From Variovorax sp. MHTC-1 (GTDB taxonomy: Bacteria; Pseudomonadota; Gammaproteobacteria; Burkholderiales; Burkholderiaceae_C): 64,000 nt of DNA. The position numbers were made by a program, and so were the translations under genes. Shown piece after piece: positions 7,554 through 15,598 of the stretch (positions are counted from its first letter, which is position 1; each line of letters starts with the position of its first letter). The stretch spans positions 1-64,000 of the forward strand of contig NZ_RWKI01000020.1 in assembly GCF_003984645.1 (NCBI RefSeq). Reading direction: 5' to 3'. The notes beneath the pieces were generated by a model, which was not told the DNA's origin, made no database searches, and saw only the letters and a list, made by a program, of their open reading frames with translations.

Positions 7554-8558
7554 ATGACTCTCCACGCCCCTTTTCCGGCCGGCCGGCCGCGCCGGCTGCG
7601 CCGCGATGTTTTCACGCGCAATCTTGTACGTGAGCACACGCTCAGCGCTCACGACTTGATTTATCCTGTGTTCGTCCAGGAAGGTCAGAAGCGTCGCGAC
7701 GCCGTGTCCTCGATGCCCGGCGTCGATCGGCTCAGCCTGGATCTGCTGCTGCCGGTCGCCGAAGAATGCGCGGCGGCCGGTATCCCGGTGATGGCGCTGT
7801 TTCCGGTTATCGATGCCAGCCTCAAGACGCCGGCCGGGGACGAGGCTTTCAATCCCGAGGGCCTGATCCCGCGCGTGGTGGCCGCCCTCAAGTCGCGCTT
7901 TCCGGAGCTGGGCGTGATGACCGACGTGGCGCTCGATCCGTACACCAGCCACGGCCAGGACGGCCTGCTCGACGACACCGGCTACATCCTGAACGATCCG
8001 ACCGTCGAGGTGCTGGTCAAGCAGGCGCTCGTGCAGTCGCAAGCCGGCGTGGACATCGTGGCGCCGAGCGACATGATGGACGGCCGCATCGGCGCGATCC
8101 GCAGCGCCCTGGAGTCGGCCGGCCAGATCCACACGCGGATCATGGCCTACAGCGCCAAGTACGCCAGCGCCTTCTACGGCCCCTTCCGCGACGCCGTCGG
8201 CTCGGCGGCCAACCTCGGCAAAAGCAACAAGAAGGCCTACCAGATGGATCCCGGCAACAGCGACGAGGCGCTGCGCGAGGTGGCGATCGACATCGCCGAG
8301 GGCGCCGACATGGTGATGGTGAAACCCGGCATGCCCTATCTCGACATCGTGCGCCGGGTGAAGGACGAGTTCCAGGTCCCGACCTTCGCCTACCAGGTCA
8401 GCGGCGAGTACGCGATGCTCAAGGCCGCGGCGCAGAACGGCTGGCTCGATCACGATGCCGTGGTGCTCGAGAGCTTGCTGGCCTTCAAGCGCGCCGGCGC
8501 CGACGGCGTGCTCACCTACTTCGCGCTCGATGCTGCACGGCTGCTGCAGAAACAGTAG
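7554..8558 (+). CDS. hemB: Porphobilinogen synthase (delta-aminolevulinate dehydratase)
   Basis: Condenses two 5-aminolevulinate molecules to porphobilinogen, second common step of tetrapyrrole synthesis, in the cytoplasm. I start at the ATG at 7554 (334 residues); the open frame extends 17 codons upstream but that part is not conserved-looking. Schiff-base lysines are K202 (AYSAKY) and K257 (MVKPGM). The metal-site segment TDVALDPYTSHGQDG (123-137) carries Asp/Ala where zinc-dependent enzymes have three Cys, so this is the cysteine-less, Mg/K-dependent type. Divergent from hemJ. Confidence 0.97.
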   Translation: MTLHAPFPAGRPRRLRRDVFTRNLVREHTLSAHDLIYPVFVQEGQKRRDAVSSMPGVDRLSLDLLLPVAEECAAAGIPVMALFPVIDASLKTPAGDEAFNPEGLIPRVVAALKSRFPELGVMTDVALDPYTSHGQDGLLDDTGYILNDPTVEVLVKQALVQSQAGVDIVAPSDMMDGRIGAIRSALESAGQIHTRIMAYSAKYASAFYGPFRDAVGSAANLGKSNKKAYQMDPGNSDEALREVAIDIAEGADMVMVKPGMPYLDIVRRVKDEFQVPTFAYQVSGEYAMLKAAAQNGWLDHDAVVLESLLAFKRAGADGVLTYFALDAARLLQKQ

Positions 8559-8575
8559 CAGGCGGACCGGGCCCC

Positions 8576-9709
8576 ATGCGCGTCTTTGAGATCAGCGGCT
8601 CGCGGATCGCGGAACACGAGGCGCTCGCGCCGATGGCCGTCCCCGGCGCGTGCGCCAGCGGCTATCTGTGGATTTCGCTCACACGAGATGAATTCCGCAG
8701 TTCGCTCGCCGAGGTGCAGGGCATCCTGCAGTCGCTCTGCGGCACCCAGCTGGTCGACCTCCATGTGGCCGACCTGGTGAACGATCAGTTGCCCTCGCAC
8801 TACGACTACACCTCCCAGTACGACGTGCTGGTTTTTCGCCGGCTCGCGGCTGCCAACGGCGCGGCGCCGAAGAGCGCCGAGCCCACGCTGGCGCGCGGCG
8901 GCCCGCCGGTGCTGCGGCGCGTCGATACGCGGCCGGTCGGCTTTGCGGTCTTCGACCGGGTGCTGCTGTCGGTGCATCCGGAAGACGGCGCGGTGCGCGA
9001 TGCCTTTGCCGCCCGTCTGCTCGCGGCGGCGGCGCCGGACGCGCGCGGCGCCACCGCCCCAGCGCTGGACGTCCGCGCCGTTTCCACCCGCGTGCCGCCG
9101 AATCCTGCCGACCTGATGCTGCGCGTGGTGAACCTGATCGTCGACGCCTACCTCGACCTGCGGCGCGACCTGACGCGGCAACTCGACCACTGGCAGGCCG
9201 AGTTGATCGACCCCCGCAGCCGCTTCACGAACTGGAGCGCGCTGATGGATGCGCGCCAGTCGCTGCACCACCTGGACGAGATTTGCGAAGACCAGCGCGC
9301 AGCCATTCAGGACTGGATCGATGCGCTCGAGACCCTGCCGGCGCCGGAAGGGGCGGCCGCCCTGCGCGAAGGCGAACTGATCATGGTCCGCAGCCGCGAC
9401 GTGCTCGAGCACATCCAGCGCGTGGTGCACCACGTGCGGCGGCTCGAACAGAACGCCGAGACAGCCGTGCAGATGCATTTCAGCGTGCAAAGCCACCGCG
9501 CCAACGACATCATGCGAGTGCTCACGGCGCTTACCGCCATCTTTCTTCCGCTCAACCTGATTGCCGGCATCTTCGGCATGAACTTCGAGTTCATCCCGCT
9601 CGTGCACAAGGCCGACGGCTTCTGGATCGCCATGGCGTCGATGGGCGCGATCGCGCTGCTGCTCGTGGTCGTGTTCTGGCGCAAGCGGTACCTGGCCCGA
9701 AGCAGATAA
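8576..9709 (+). CDS. CorA-family divalent cation transporter
   Basis: 377-residue protein with a large cytoplasmic N-terminal domain, a long helical stalk rich in charged residues, and two C-terminal membrane helices. The signature GMN sits in GIFGMNFEF at the end of the first helix, the selectivity loop of CorA/ZntB channels. It mediates Mg2+ or Co2+/Zn2+ flux; the exact ion cannot be told from sequence. The ATG 17 bp after the hemB stop was chosen over an upstream frame that overlaps hemB. It converges on a minus-strand gene and shares an intergenic terminator. Confidence 0.9.
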   Translation: MRVFEISGSRIAEHEALAPMAVPGACASGYLWISLTRDEFRSSLAEVQGILQSLCGTQLVDLHVADLVNDQLPSHYDYTSQYDVLVFRRLAAANGAAPKSAEPTLARGGPPVLRRVDTRPVGFAVFDRVLLSVHPEDGAVRDAFAARLLAAAAPDARGATAPALDVRAVSTRVPPNPADLMLRVVNLIVDAYLDLRRDLTRQLDHWQAELIDPRSRFTNWSALMDARQSLHHLDEICEDQRAAIQDWIDALETLPAPEGAAALREGELIMVRSRDVLEHIQRVVHHVRRLEQNAETAVQMHFSVQSHRANDIMRVLTALTAIFLPLNLIAGIFGMNFEFIPLVHKADGFWIAMASMGAIALLLVVVFWRKRYLARSR

Positions 9710-9711
9710 AC

Positions 9712-9743
9712 AAAAAACCGGGCAGCGCTGATGCGCTGCCCGG
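9712..9743 (-). terminator. Terminator shared by corA-like and DUF4148-like genes
   Basis: A perfect 11-bp stem CCGGGCAGCGC/GCGCTGCCCGG with a four-base TGAT loop (9718-9743). On the minus strand it is followed by TTTTTTGTTT, a classical intrinsic terminator for the small exported protein gene; on the plus strand the U tract is weak, but it may also end the corA transcript. Confidence 0.85.
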
Positions 9744-9763
9744 TCCTTCTGTGGGTCGGCGAA

Positions 9764-10132
9764 TTACTTGGCCGCGGGGGTGCCTTGCTGCTGTGCTTGC
9801 TGCAGCGTGGCGGCGCGGTTGGGCATGGTCGAGATCACGCGGCTGTTGACGCGCGAGCCGCTGGTCACGTTCTGGTCGGGCGCATTCGCCGTGGCGATGG
9901 CTTGGGCACGCACGGACGCCGGATCGGCCACCGAGGTGAAGGGATCGGCGCCACGCGAGCCGCGCGTCACGTTCTGGTTGGGTGCAGAGGCAGCACGAAC
10001 GGCTTCGGCTTCGACGTCGGCGCGGCTCAGGCCGGACACCGGCTTTTGTACGCCTTCGTAGCTTTCGGCCTGGGCGCCGGCGGCGGCCAGAAGGGAAAGA
10101 GCGGCGGCGGCGATGATTTGCGAGGTCTTCAT
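9764..10132 (-). CDS. Small exported protein, DUF4148-like (paralogue 1)
   Basis: 122-residue protein starting MKTSQIIAAAALSLLAAAGAQA, a clear signal peptide cleaved about residue 22. The mature part is hydrophilic with an internal repeat pattern in which S-R-A-D-V-E-A-E-A-V and A-S-V-R-A-Q-A-I alternate with A-P-N/D-Q-N-V-T. Function unknown; proteins of this type are common and multicopy in Comamonadaceae and sometimes carry misleading automatic names. It is a paralogue of the gene at 10333-10686 and shares a 27-bp upstream motif with it. Confidence 0.8.
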   Translation of the reverse strand: MKTSQIIAAAALSLLAAAGAQAESYEGVQKPVSGLSRADVEAEAVRAASAPNQNVTRGSRGADPFTSVADPASVRAQAIATANAPDQNVTSGSRVNSRVISTMPNRAATLQQAQQQGTPAAK

Positions 10133-10247
10133 TTCAGGTCCTTTTTGGAATTCGTCGGAGTGGTTGCTTAACCAGGCTCGCGGGATGGCTGGCCTGTGCG
10201 ACGAAGTTTCCGGTGGAATGACCTCGGGAAATTACCTAGAAAAGAGA

Positions 10248-10274
10248 CACCGCGTTTCCGGGATCGAAACAATG
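10248..10274. promoter_or_regulatory. Conserved upstream motif, copy B
   Basis: 27-bp block (CACCG at one end, GAAACAATG at the other) matching copy A at 10759-10785 in 20 of 27 positions, with five of the seven differences being transitions. It lies about 115 bp upstream of the paralogue 1 start, read from the minus strand. The best conserved part resembles ATTG-AAA-CAAT, though here one arm is imperfect. Confidence 0.55.
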
Positions 10275-10275
10275 T

Positions 10276-10310
10276 AAAGCCGGGCTCATGCTTTCGCATG
10301 GCCCGGCTTT
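10276..10310 (-). terminator. Terminator of DUF4148-like paralogue 2
   Basis: AAAGCCGGGC/GCCCGGCTTT (10 bp) continues after a bulged T into CATGC/GCATG around a TTTC loop, giving a long hairpin 22 bp downstream of the stop codon of the gene at 10333-10686. The stem itself supplies the final T run on both strands. Confidence 0.8.
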
Positions 10311-10332
10311 GTCGCTCTTGCGAACTTGAGGA

Positions 10333-10686
10333 TTACAGCCCGGCTTGACGCGTGATAACGAAGCGCGGGTTCGAGAACTGCTGCGGAATCACGCTGCCGG
10401 CAAAGGACTCGCGGCGCACGTTCTGGTTCGGCCGGTGTGCATGGGCCACGGCTTCGGCGCGCACGTCGGCACGGTCCCGCGCGCTCGCCAGCACCGTCGC
10501 CGGGCCTGCGGCGTAGCCTTCCGCATAGGGGTTGGCGCTGTGGGCGGCGGCGACCGCCTGGGCATTCACTTCGGCGCGGCTATTGGCCGACACCGGCGAG
10601 TGCACGCCGTCATAGGTTTCGGCTTGGGCGCCGGCAGCGGCGAGAATCGAGAGTGCGGCGGCGGCGATGATCTTCGAGGTCTTCAT
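10333..10686 (-). CDS. Small exported protein, DUF4148-like (paralogue 2)
   Basis: 117 residues starting MKTSKIIAAAALSILAAAGAQA, nearly identical in its signal peptide to paralogue 1. I place the start at 10686, with GAAGGAGAT a few bases upstream as ribosome-binding site, not at the in-frame ATG 84 bases further up. The mature part has the same repeating A-E-V/D-V-x-A-Q/E-A-V units followed by N-P-Y or N-Q-N-V. Unknown function, periplasmic or secreted. Divergent from a LysR regulator 107 bp away. Confidence 0.8.
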   Translation of the reverse strand: MKTSKIIAAAALSILAAAGAQAETYDGVHSPVSANSRAEVNAQAVAAAHSANPYAEGYAAGPATVLASARDRADVRAEAVAHAHRPNQNVRRESFAGSVIPQQFSNPRFVITRQAGL

Positions 10687-10758
10687 TTCAATCTCCTTCG
10701 GTTGGTGTGGGATGAAGTTTGCGCCTGAATCTAGGTAAAAACCCTTGGCTTTATGAAC

Positions 10759-10785
10759 CACCGTATTCACGAAATTGAAACAATG
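10759..10785. promoter_or_regulatory. Conserved upstream motif, copy A, possible LysR operator
   Basis: Copy A of the 27-bp block shared with 10248-10274. It contains the perfect dyad ATTG-AAA-CAAT (10774-10784), lies 73 bp upstream of paralogue 2 and ends 8 bp before the ATG of the divergent LysR gene. That position suits autoregulation and control of the small exported proteins, but this is inference. Confidence 0.5.
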
Positions 10786-10793
10786 GAAGCCCG

Positions 10794-11753
10794 ATGGACG
10801 GCCTGGACCTGCTGAAAGCCTTTCGTGAAGTTGCCGAACGCGGCAGCTTCTCCCGCGCCGCCAAGGTGCTCGGCACCTCGAAAGCCACCGTCAGCAAGTA
10901 CGTCGCACAGCTCGAAGAACGCTTCGGCGTGCGCCTGCTCAACCGCTCCACGCGCTCGGTCAGCCTGACCGATGCCGGCCAGTTGCTGCTCGAGCGCAGC
11001 AAACCGCTGATGGAAATGGTCGAGCTCACGCAGAACGAGCTGCAGGAACATGCGGGTCATCCGCGTGGGCGGCTTCGCATCACGGCGCCGCACGGATTCG
11101 CGCAGAGCGCCTTTCCGGACATCCTGAGCGAGTTCATCAAGACCTACCCCGACGTTCATGTGAGCCTGCACCTGAGCAACCGCGTGATCGACCTGGTGGA
11201 AGAAGGCGTGGACGTCGCGCTGCGCCTCGGGCGCATCCGCGACGAGAACCTGATCGTGCGGCGCCTGCGCCAGATGGACCTGGTGCTTTGCGCCGCGCCT
11301 TCCTACTGGGCCCGGCGCGGCCTGCCCGGGAAGCCGGACGACATGCGCCGGCACGACGTGCTGACCTACTCGCTCGCCGAGGGCGCGCCGCACCTGCCTT
11401 TCGAGGTCGACGGCAAGCCCTACATCGTGCCGGTGGCGAGCCGCATGGATGCCAACGATGCCGCGCCGCTGATCGGCGCCGCGCTCGCCGGACTCGGCGC
11501 CGTGTGCGTGCCGGCGATGATGGCGCAGTCGCATGTCGAGCGCGGCGCGCTGGTGCCGGTGCTGAAGGAATACATGCCGCGCGACCTGTGGCTCTACGCG
11601 GCCTATTCGCAGCGCCGCCACAACAGCGCGGCGCTGCGCGCGCTGCTGGATTTTCTCGAGGACCGCGTGCGGAACTCGGCAGCGGCGCCGGCTCCCCCCG
11701 AGGCGGTCGCCGTCAAGCCCGCCAGGCGCGCGCGACAGCCTGCGACCGCCTGA
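10794..11753 (+). CDS. LysR-family transcriptional regulator
   Basis: 319 residues with an N-terminal winged helix-turn-helix (LLKAFREVAERGSFSRAAKVLGTSKATVSKYVAQLE, about 5-40) and a C-terminal substrate-binding domain (about 90-290), then a basic Ala/Pro-rich tail. The subtype, with HPRGRLRITAP after the linker, resembles the CrgA/DhbR-like branch. Divergent from the DUF4148-like paralogue 2; a dyad just ahead of its start may be its own binding site. Effector unknown. Confidence 0.93.
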   Translation: MDGLDLLKAFREVAERGSFSRAAKVLGTSKATVSKYVAQLEERFGVRLLNRSTRSVSLTDAGQLLLERSKPLMEMVELTQNELQEHAGHPRGRLRITAPHGFAQSAFPDILSEFIKTYPDVHVSLHLSNRVIDLVEEGVDVALRLGRIRDENLIVRRLRQMDLVLCAAPSYWARRGLPGKPDDMRRHDVLTYSLAEGAPHLPFEVDGKPYIVPVASRMDANDAAPLIGAALAGLGAVCVPAMMAQSHVERGALVPVLKEYMPRDLWLYAAYSQRRHNSAALRALLDFLEDRVRNSAAAPAPPEAVAVKPARRARQPATA

Positions 11754-11762
11754 GCACGCGGT

Positions 11763-12647
11763 TCAGCGCAGACCGAACAGCGCGGCCGCGTTGCCCCACG
11801 CGATGCGCTGCGCCACCTCGGCCGGCACGTCGCCGAGCCAGCGGCGATAGCCGCCCATGATCTCGTCGTAGGCGCTCCAGCGCTGGTTGACCCAGGTGTC
11901 GGAGCCCACCAGGAAGCGATCGGGGTACTTAAGGATCAGCGCGCGCCACTCGGGGCACAGCATGCCGCCCTCGCAGGTGAGGCCCGGCCGGTAGGAGAGC
12001 TCGCCCATCAGCAGCGGATAGCGCTCCAGCAGCGCCTGCACGCGCGCTGCCGGCGCGCCGCCGATGCCGGTGTGGGCCCAGATGAGCCGCAGCGACTTTC
12101 CCTTGGAGGGCGCATGCGCCATCAGCAGGTCGATTGCCACGTCGTCGACATGCGCAAGCACCGCGAGCTTCTTCTCTTCCGCCAGAACGATCAGCTTCTT
12201 CGCGACCGGTCCGTTGGCGTTGGCACTGTCGTAGAGATGGAACTCCCCCAGCCCCCGGTAGGGCCCGCTCGCCGTACCGCGCGCCAGTTCGGCTTGTACC
12301 ATCTCGTAGATGCTCTCGTCGCGGAACCAGTTGCCGTAGTCGTCGCGGTTGCGGTAGAGCCGCACGAAGGGCACCACGGTTATGCCGGCCTCGCGCGTCT
12401 CGCGTGCCGCAGCCAGCGTCCGCGTCCCGGCGTTGGGACGCGAGTTGGCGATGATGGCCTTCACGCCGTTGCGCTGCATGCGCGCCAGCGCCTCGGCGGG
12501 CGGGTACGGGCCGGTGTCGCCGTCCCAGGCTTCCTGGTTGTAGTGCAGGTGGGTGTCGAACAGCGGGCCGCCGTAGTCGGTCGCCTGCGCGCCGAAAGCG
12601 GCAGCCGCCAGCAGGGCCGGCACCCAACGCATCAGATGCCGCTTCAC
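11763..12647 (-). CDS. Exported amidohydrolase-family protein
   Basis: 294 residues with a signal peptide (about residues 1-22, ending FGAQA). The mature N-terminus has FDTHLHYN, the HxH metal-binding motif of the TIM-barrel amidohydrolase superfamily; the histidine in WAHTGIGG and the aspartate in LVGSDTW complete a plausible mononuclear or binuclear site. Substrate unknown. It is the last gene of a three-gene minus-strand operon, 12 bp after the dienelactone hydrolase gene. Confidence 0.82.
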   Translation of the reverse strand: MKRHLMRWVPALLAAAAFGAQATDYGGPLFDTHLHYNQEAWDGDTGPYPPAEALARMQRNGVKAIIANSRPNAGTRTLAAARETREAGITVVPFVRLYRNRDDYGNWFRDESIYEMVQAELARGTASGPYRGLGEFHLYDSANANGPVAKKLIVLAEEKKLAVLAHVDDVAIDLLMAHAPSKGKSLRLIWAHTGIGGAPAARVQALLERYPLLMGELSYRPGLTCEGGMLCPEWRALILKYPDRFLVGSDTWVNQRWSAYDEIMGGYRRWLGDVPAEVAQRIAWGNAAALFGLR

Positions 12648-12659
12648 GCCATGCCCCGA

Positions 12660-13343
12660 TCAGCCGACGTGCTTCGCAAAGAAGGCCAGCGTGCGCTCGC
12701 GCGCCAGCTTGGCGGCCTCGGCGTTGTACGAGCCGCGCTGATCGCAGTTGAAACCGTGGCCGGATTCGTAGACATGCACCTCGACTTCGGGGTGGGCCTT
12801 CTTGAAAGCCTCGATGGTGTCGAGCGGAATCCAGTGGTCCTTGTTGCCGAAATGGGCGAGCACCGGGACCTTGGGCTGGATCGCACTCTCCTCCGGCGTG
12901 GTCATCCCGCCGCCGTAGTAGGGTGCCGCCGCCGCAATGCCGGAGACCTTCGCCGATGCGCGCCACGTGAGCAGCCCGCCCCAGCAGTAGCCGACGATGC
13001 CGACCTTGCCGGCACGGGCCGCGTATTCCACCGCGGCCTGGATGTCCTGCAGCACGCCTGGCTCCGGCAGAGCTTCGACGGCGGTCTTGAGCTCGAAGCC
13101 GGCCTTCATGTCTTCCTCGCTGTAGCCCAGCTCGACGCCTGGCCTGACGCGATGGAAGGTCGAGGGCGAGACCGCGAGATAGCCGTCGGCCGCATAGCCG
13201 TCGGCCACTGAGCGGATGTGCGAGTTGACGCCGAAGATCTCCGGCACCACGACGATCGCGCCCTTCGGCTTGCCCGCGGGTTCCGCCACGTAGGCCGGAA
13301 AGCTGAAGCCGTCTTTGGCGGTGAGATCGATGAACTGGCCCAT
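12660..13343 (-). CDS. Dienelactone hydrolase family protein
   Basis: 227-residue alpha/beta hydrolase with the DLH triad: nucleophile Cys120 in GYCWGG, Asp169 in GNKDHW and His196 in ESGHGF, plus Glu35 in PEIFG. Dienelactone hydrolases open the lactone ring of muconolactone-type intermediates in (chloro)catechol catabolism; relatives act on other esters. Two ATGs lie two codons apart: the one at 13349 overlaps the upstream stop (ATGA), but the AGGAG site is 7 bp from the ATG at 13343, so I use the latter. Middle gene of a catabolic-looking operon. Confidence 0.9.
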   Translation of the reverse strand: MGQFIDLTAKDGFSFPAYVAEPAGKPKGAIVVVPEIFGVNSHIRSVADGYAADGYLAVSPSTFHRVRPGVELGYSEEDMKAGFELKTAVEALPEPGVLQDIQAAVEYAARAGKVGIVGYCWGGLLTWRASAKVSGIAAAAPYYGGGMTTPEESAIQPKVPVLAHFGNKDHWIPLDTIEAFKKAHPEVEVHVYESGHGFNCDQRGSYNAEAAKLARERTLAFFAKHVG

Positions 13344-13345
13344 GG

Positions 13346-13966
13346 TCATGCTCCTGAGGTGGATGGTTGTTGAATCAATGCGCGTTCGACGAAATCCAGC
13401 CGGTCCTGGCCCCAGAAGATCTCGCCGTCGATCACGTAGCTCGGCGCGCCGAACACCTTGGCGTCGATGGCCTGCTGCGTGTAGTCCTCGTAGCGCTCCT
13501 GGACCGTCTGGCTTTGCGACTGCTCGCAGCGTCTGGCCGACAAGGCGCATTCGCCGACCAACGCTTCAAGCACCTTCGGATCGGCGATGTTGCGCTCCTG
13601 CACCCAAACCGCGGCGAACACCGCGCCGCAGAGCTTCATCGCGGCCTCGGTACCGTCGTGCAGGTCGACGGCGATGATGAGCTTCGCGGCGTCGTCGGCA
13701 GCGACCGGAAAGAACTTGGGCTTGGGGTTCAACGGAATGTCTAGATGGCGCGAGAAGCGCGCCAGCTCCAGCAGCCGGTAGGCCTGGCGCTGCGGTGCCC
13801 GCTTGCCGAGCGGTAGGCCGCCGGAGACCGGAAACACGGCGCCGAGATCGACCGGCCGCACCCGCACCGTGGCGCCGGTGGACTTGGCGAGCGCAGCGAA
13901 GCGCGCATGCCCCAGGTAGGTCCAGGGACTTTGGGGCGTGAAGTAGTAGTCGATGGTGTGGGTCAC
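13346..13966 (-). CDS. 2-hydroxychromene-2-carboxylate isomerase-like (DsbA/kappa-GST fold)
   Basis: 206 residues from the GTG at 13966, chosen because GGGAG lies 7 bp upstream and the product starts MTHTIDYYFTPQSPWTYLG, with the active-site serine region S-P-W-T-Y of HCCA isomerases. The family isomerises a chromene to a benzalpyruvate in naphthalene degradation using glutathione; related DsbA-fold proteins have other roles. Conserved blocks KFFPV and FGAPSYVIDGEIFWGQDRLDF are present. First gene of the operon, overlapping the dienelactone hydrolase start region. Confidence 0.85.
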   Translation of the reverse strand: MTHTIDYYFTPQSPWTYLGHARFAALAKSTGATVRVRPVDLGAVFPVSGGLPLGKRAPQRQAYRLLELARFSRHLDIPLNPKPKFFPVAADDAAKLIIAVDLHDGTEAAMKLCGAVFAAVWVQERNIADPKVLEALVGECALSARRCEQSQSQTVQERYEDYTQQAIDAKVFGAPSYVIDGEIFWGQDRLDFVERALIQQPSTSGA

Positions 13967-14025
13967 AAGCCGCTCCCGATGATGTAATCGTGCGCACGGT
14001 TTTAACTGAGGCACGGCTTTCGTGC

Positions 14026-14031
14026 AGGAGG
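14026..14031 (+). promoter_or_regulatory. Ribosome-binding site fixing a TTG start
   Basis: AGGAGG, a full Shine-Dalgarno match, lies 6 bp before the TTG at 14038. The in-frame ATG further upstream (13990) has no such site, so the TTG start is preferred for the SDR gene. Confidence 0.75.
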
Positions 14032-14037
14032 TGGGAT

Positions 14038-14784
14038 TTGGACCAGGTGCTCTTGATCACCGGCGGCAGCCGCGGCATCGGCGCCGCGACGGCGCTGCTG
14101 GCCGCGCAGCGCGGCTTCGCGGTGGCCGTCAACTATGCCAGCAACTCGCTGGCCGCAGACGAGGTGGTGCGCACGATCCGCGACGGCGGCGGCCGCGCGA
14201 TCAGCGTGCACGCTGACGTCGGCGACGAGGCGCAGGTGCTCGCGATGTTCGAGAAGGTCGATGCGAAGTTCGGCCGCCTCACGGCGCTGGTCAACAACGC
14301 CGGCGTGGTCGACGTGCAGGCGCGCGTCGACCAGATGAGCGTGGCGCGGCTCGATCGCATGCTGCGCATCAACGTGATCGGCAGCTTCCTTTGCGCGCGC
14401 GAGGCGGTGCGGCGCATGAGCACGAAGCACGGCGGCAGCGGCGGCGCCATCGTCAATCTCTCGAGCGCCGCCGCGCGCCTCGGCTCGCCGGGCCAGTACG
14501 TCGACTACGCGGCCAGCAAGGGCGCCATCGACAGCTTCACGATCGGGCTGGCCAAGGAAGTCGCCGAGGAAGGCATCCGCGTCAACGCGGTGCGGCCCGG
14601 CCTGATCGACACCGAGATCCACGCCTCCGGCGGCATGCCCGACCGCGCCTTCCAGCTCGCATCCACCGTGCCGATGAAGCGCACCGGCAGCGCCCAGGAG
14701 GTCGCCAACGGCATCGCATGGCTGCTGTCGGAAGAAGCGAGCTACGTGACGGGCACCTTTCTCGACGTCACGGGCGGAAGGTGA
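14038..14784 (+). CDS. Short-chain dehydrogenase/reductase
   Basis: 248-residue classical SDR from a TTG start, MDQVLLITGGSRGIG. The cofactor loop TGGSRGIG (8-15), NNAG (86-89) and catalytic Ser142/143, Tyr157 and Lys161 (YAASK) are all present, so an active NAD(P)-dependent oxidoreductase is expected. The C-terminus YVTGTFLDVTGGR fits FabG-like enzymes; substrate unknown. Divergent from the isomerase/hydrolase operon by 71 bp. Its stop codon shares one base with the first copy of a 78-bp tandem repeat. Confidence 0.93.
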   Translation: MDQVLLITGGSRGIGAATALLAAQRGFAVAVNYASNSLAADEVVRTIRDGGGRAISVHADVGDEAQVLAMFEKVDAKFGRLTALVNNAGVVDVQARVDQMSVARLDRMLRINVIGSFLCAREAVRRMSTKHGGSGGAIVNLSSAAARLGSPGQYVDYAASKGAIDSFTIGLAKEVAEEGIRVNAVRPGLIDTEIHASGGMPDRAFQLASTVPMKRTGSAQEVANGIAWLLSEEASYVTGTFLDVTGGR

Positions 14785-14939
14785 TGGACGGCCCCCACGC
14801 TCACTTCGTTCGCTGCCCCCCGAGGGGGCGCTCCATGCCCTTCGGGCGGCCGGGCGGGCATATGGACGGCCCCCACGCTCACTTCGTTCGCTGCCCCCCG
14901 AGGGGGCGCTCCATGCCCTTGGGGCGGCCGGGCGGGCAT
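14784..14939. repeat. Tandem duplication of a 78-bp palindromic repeat
   Basis: Copies at 14784-14861 and 14862-14939 abut and differ at one base (C or G after CCATGCCCTT). Each holds a C-tract, an ACTTCGTT-type palindromic centre and a CCCCCCGAGGGGG hairpin, and ends with a GC-rich segment whose 21-base core (14838-14858) recurs inverted at 55341-55361. Related C-tract/G-tract palindromes occur near 18681-18731 and 60140-60193. It fills the gap between the SDR and marC. Confidence 0.9.
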
Positions 14940-14941
14940 TG

Positions 14942-15598
14942 ATGGCAACACCGACGATGGACCTGGTCAAGCCGATGATCACGCTGCTGGCCATCGTGAA
15001 TCCGCTGGCGATCGTGCCATTCTTCATCCACTACACGCAGGGCTACACCGAGGCCCAGCGCAAGCGCACCGCGTGGGTTTCGGCCTTCAGCGCCTTCGTG
15101 GTCATCGCGGTCTGCGCGCTGCTCGGGCTTCAGCTGCTGTCCTTCTTCGGCATCTCGATCGCGAGCTTCCAGGTCGGCGGCGGCATGCTGCTCCTGATCA
15201 GCTCGCTCAGCATGCTCAACGCGCAGCCGGCCGAATCCAAGACCAGCCAGGAAGAACTCCGGGCCACGGAAGTGAAGGCCTCGCTGGGCGCCTCGATCGC
15301 GGTGGTGCCGCTCGCCATTCCGCTCCTGACCGGGCCGGCCACCATGTCGACCGTGGTCATCTACGCCGAGAAGACTCAGCACCTCTGGGAGCTCGCAGTG
15401 CTGGTCGGCTACGGCATGGTGATCGGGCTGGCGACCGGCCTCACCTTCCAGCTGGCCGAACCGATCGCACGCGTGCTCGGCAAGACCGGCATCAACGTGA
15501 TGACGCGCCTGATGGGCTTGATCCTCGCGGCGCTGGCGGTCGAGGTGATGGCCGACGGGCTCGGCACGCTGTTTCCGGCGCTCGCGCGCGCGCCCTAG
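14942..15598 (+). CDS. MarC-family integral membrane protein
   Basis: 218 residues with six hydrophobic helices. The pattern ITLLAIVNPLAIVPFF near the start, a central SIAVVPLAIPLLTGPATMSTV and TGINVMTRLMGLILAALAVEVMADGL at the end are characteristic of the MarC/UPF0056 family, once tied to multiple antibiotic resistance but now of uncertain role. Start at the ATG 14942 (an alternative is 14957); neither has a strong ribosome-binding site because the preceding bases belong to the repeat. Its TAG overlaps the stop of the convergent phosphoesterase gene (CTAG). Confidence 0.9.
   Translation: MATPTMDLVKPMITLLAIVNPLAIVPFFIHYTQGYTEAQRKRTAWVSAFSAFVVIAVCALLGLQLLSFFGISIASFQVGGGMLLLISSLSMLNAQPAESKTSQEELRATEVKASLGASIAVVPLAIPLLTGPATMSTVVIYAEKTQHLWELAVLVGYGMVIGLATGLTFQLAEPIARVLGKTGINVMTRLMGLILAALAVEVMADGLGTLFPALARAP

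Noticed and set aside
14784..14942. Small ORF through the tandem repeat (MDGPHAHF type)
   Set aside because: It follows the repeat in phase because the unit length of 78 is divisible by three; no homology or ribosome-binding site.
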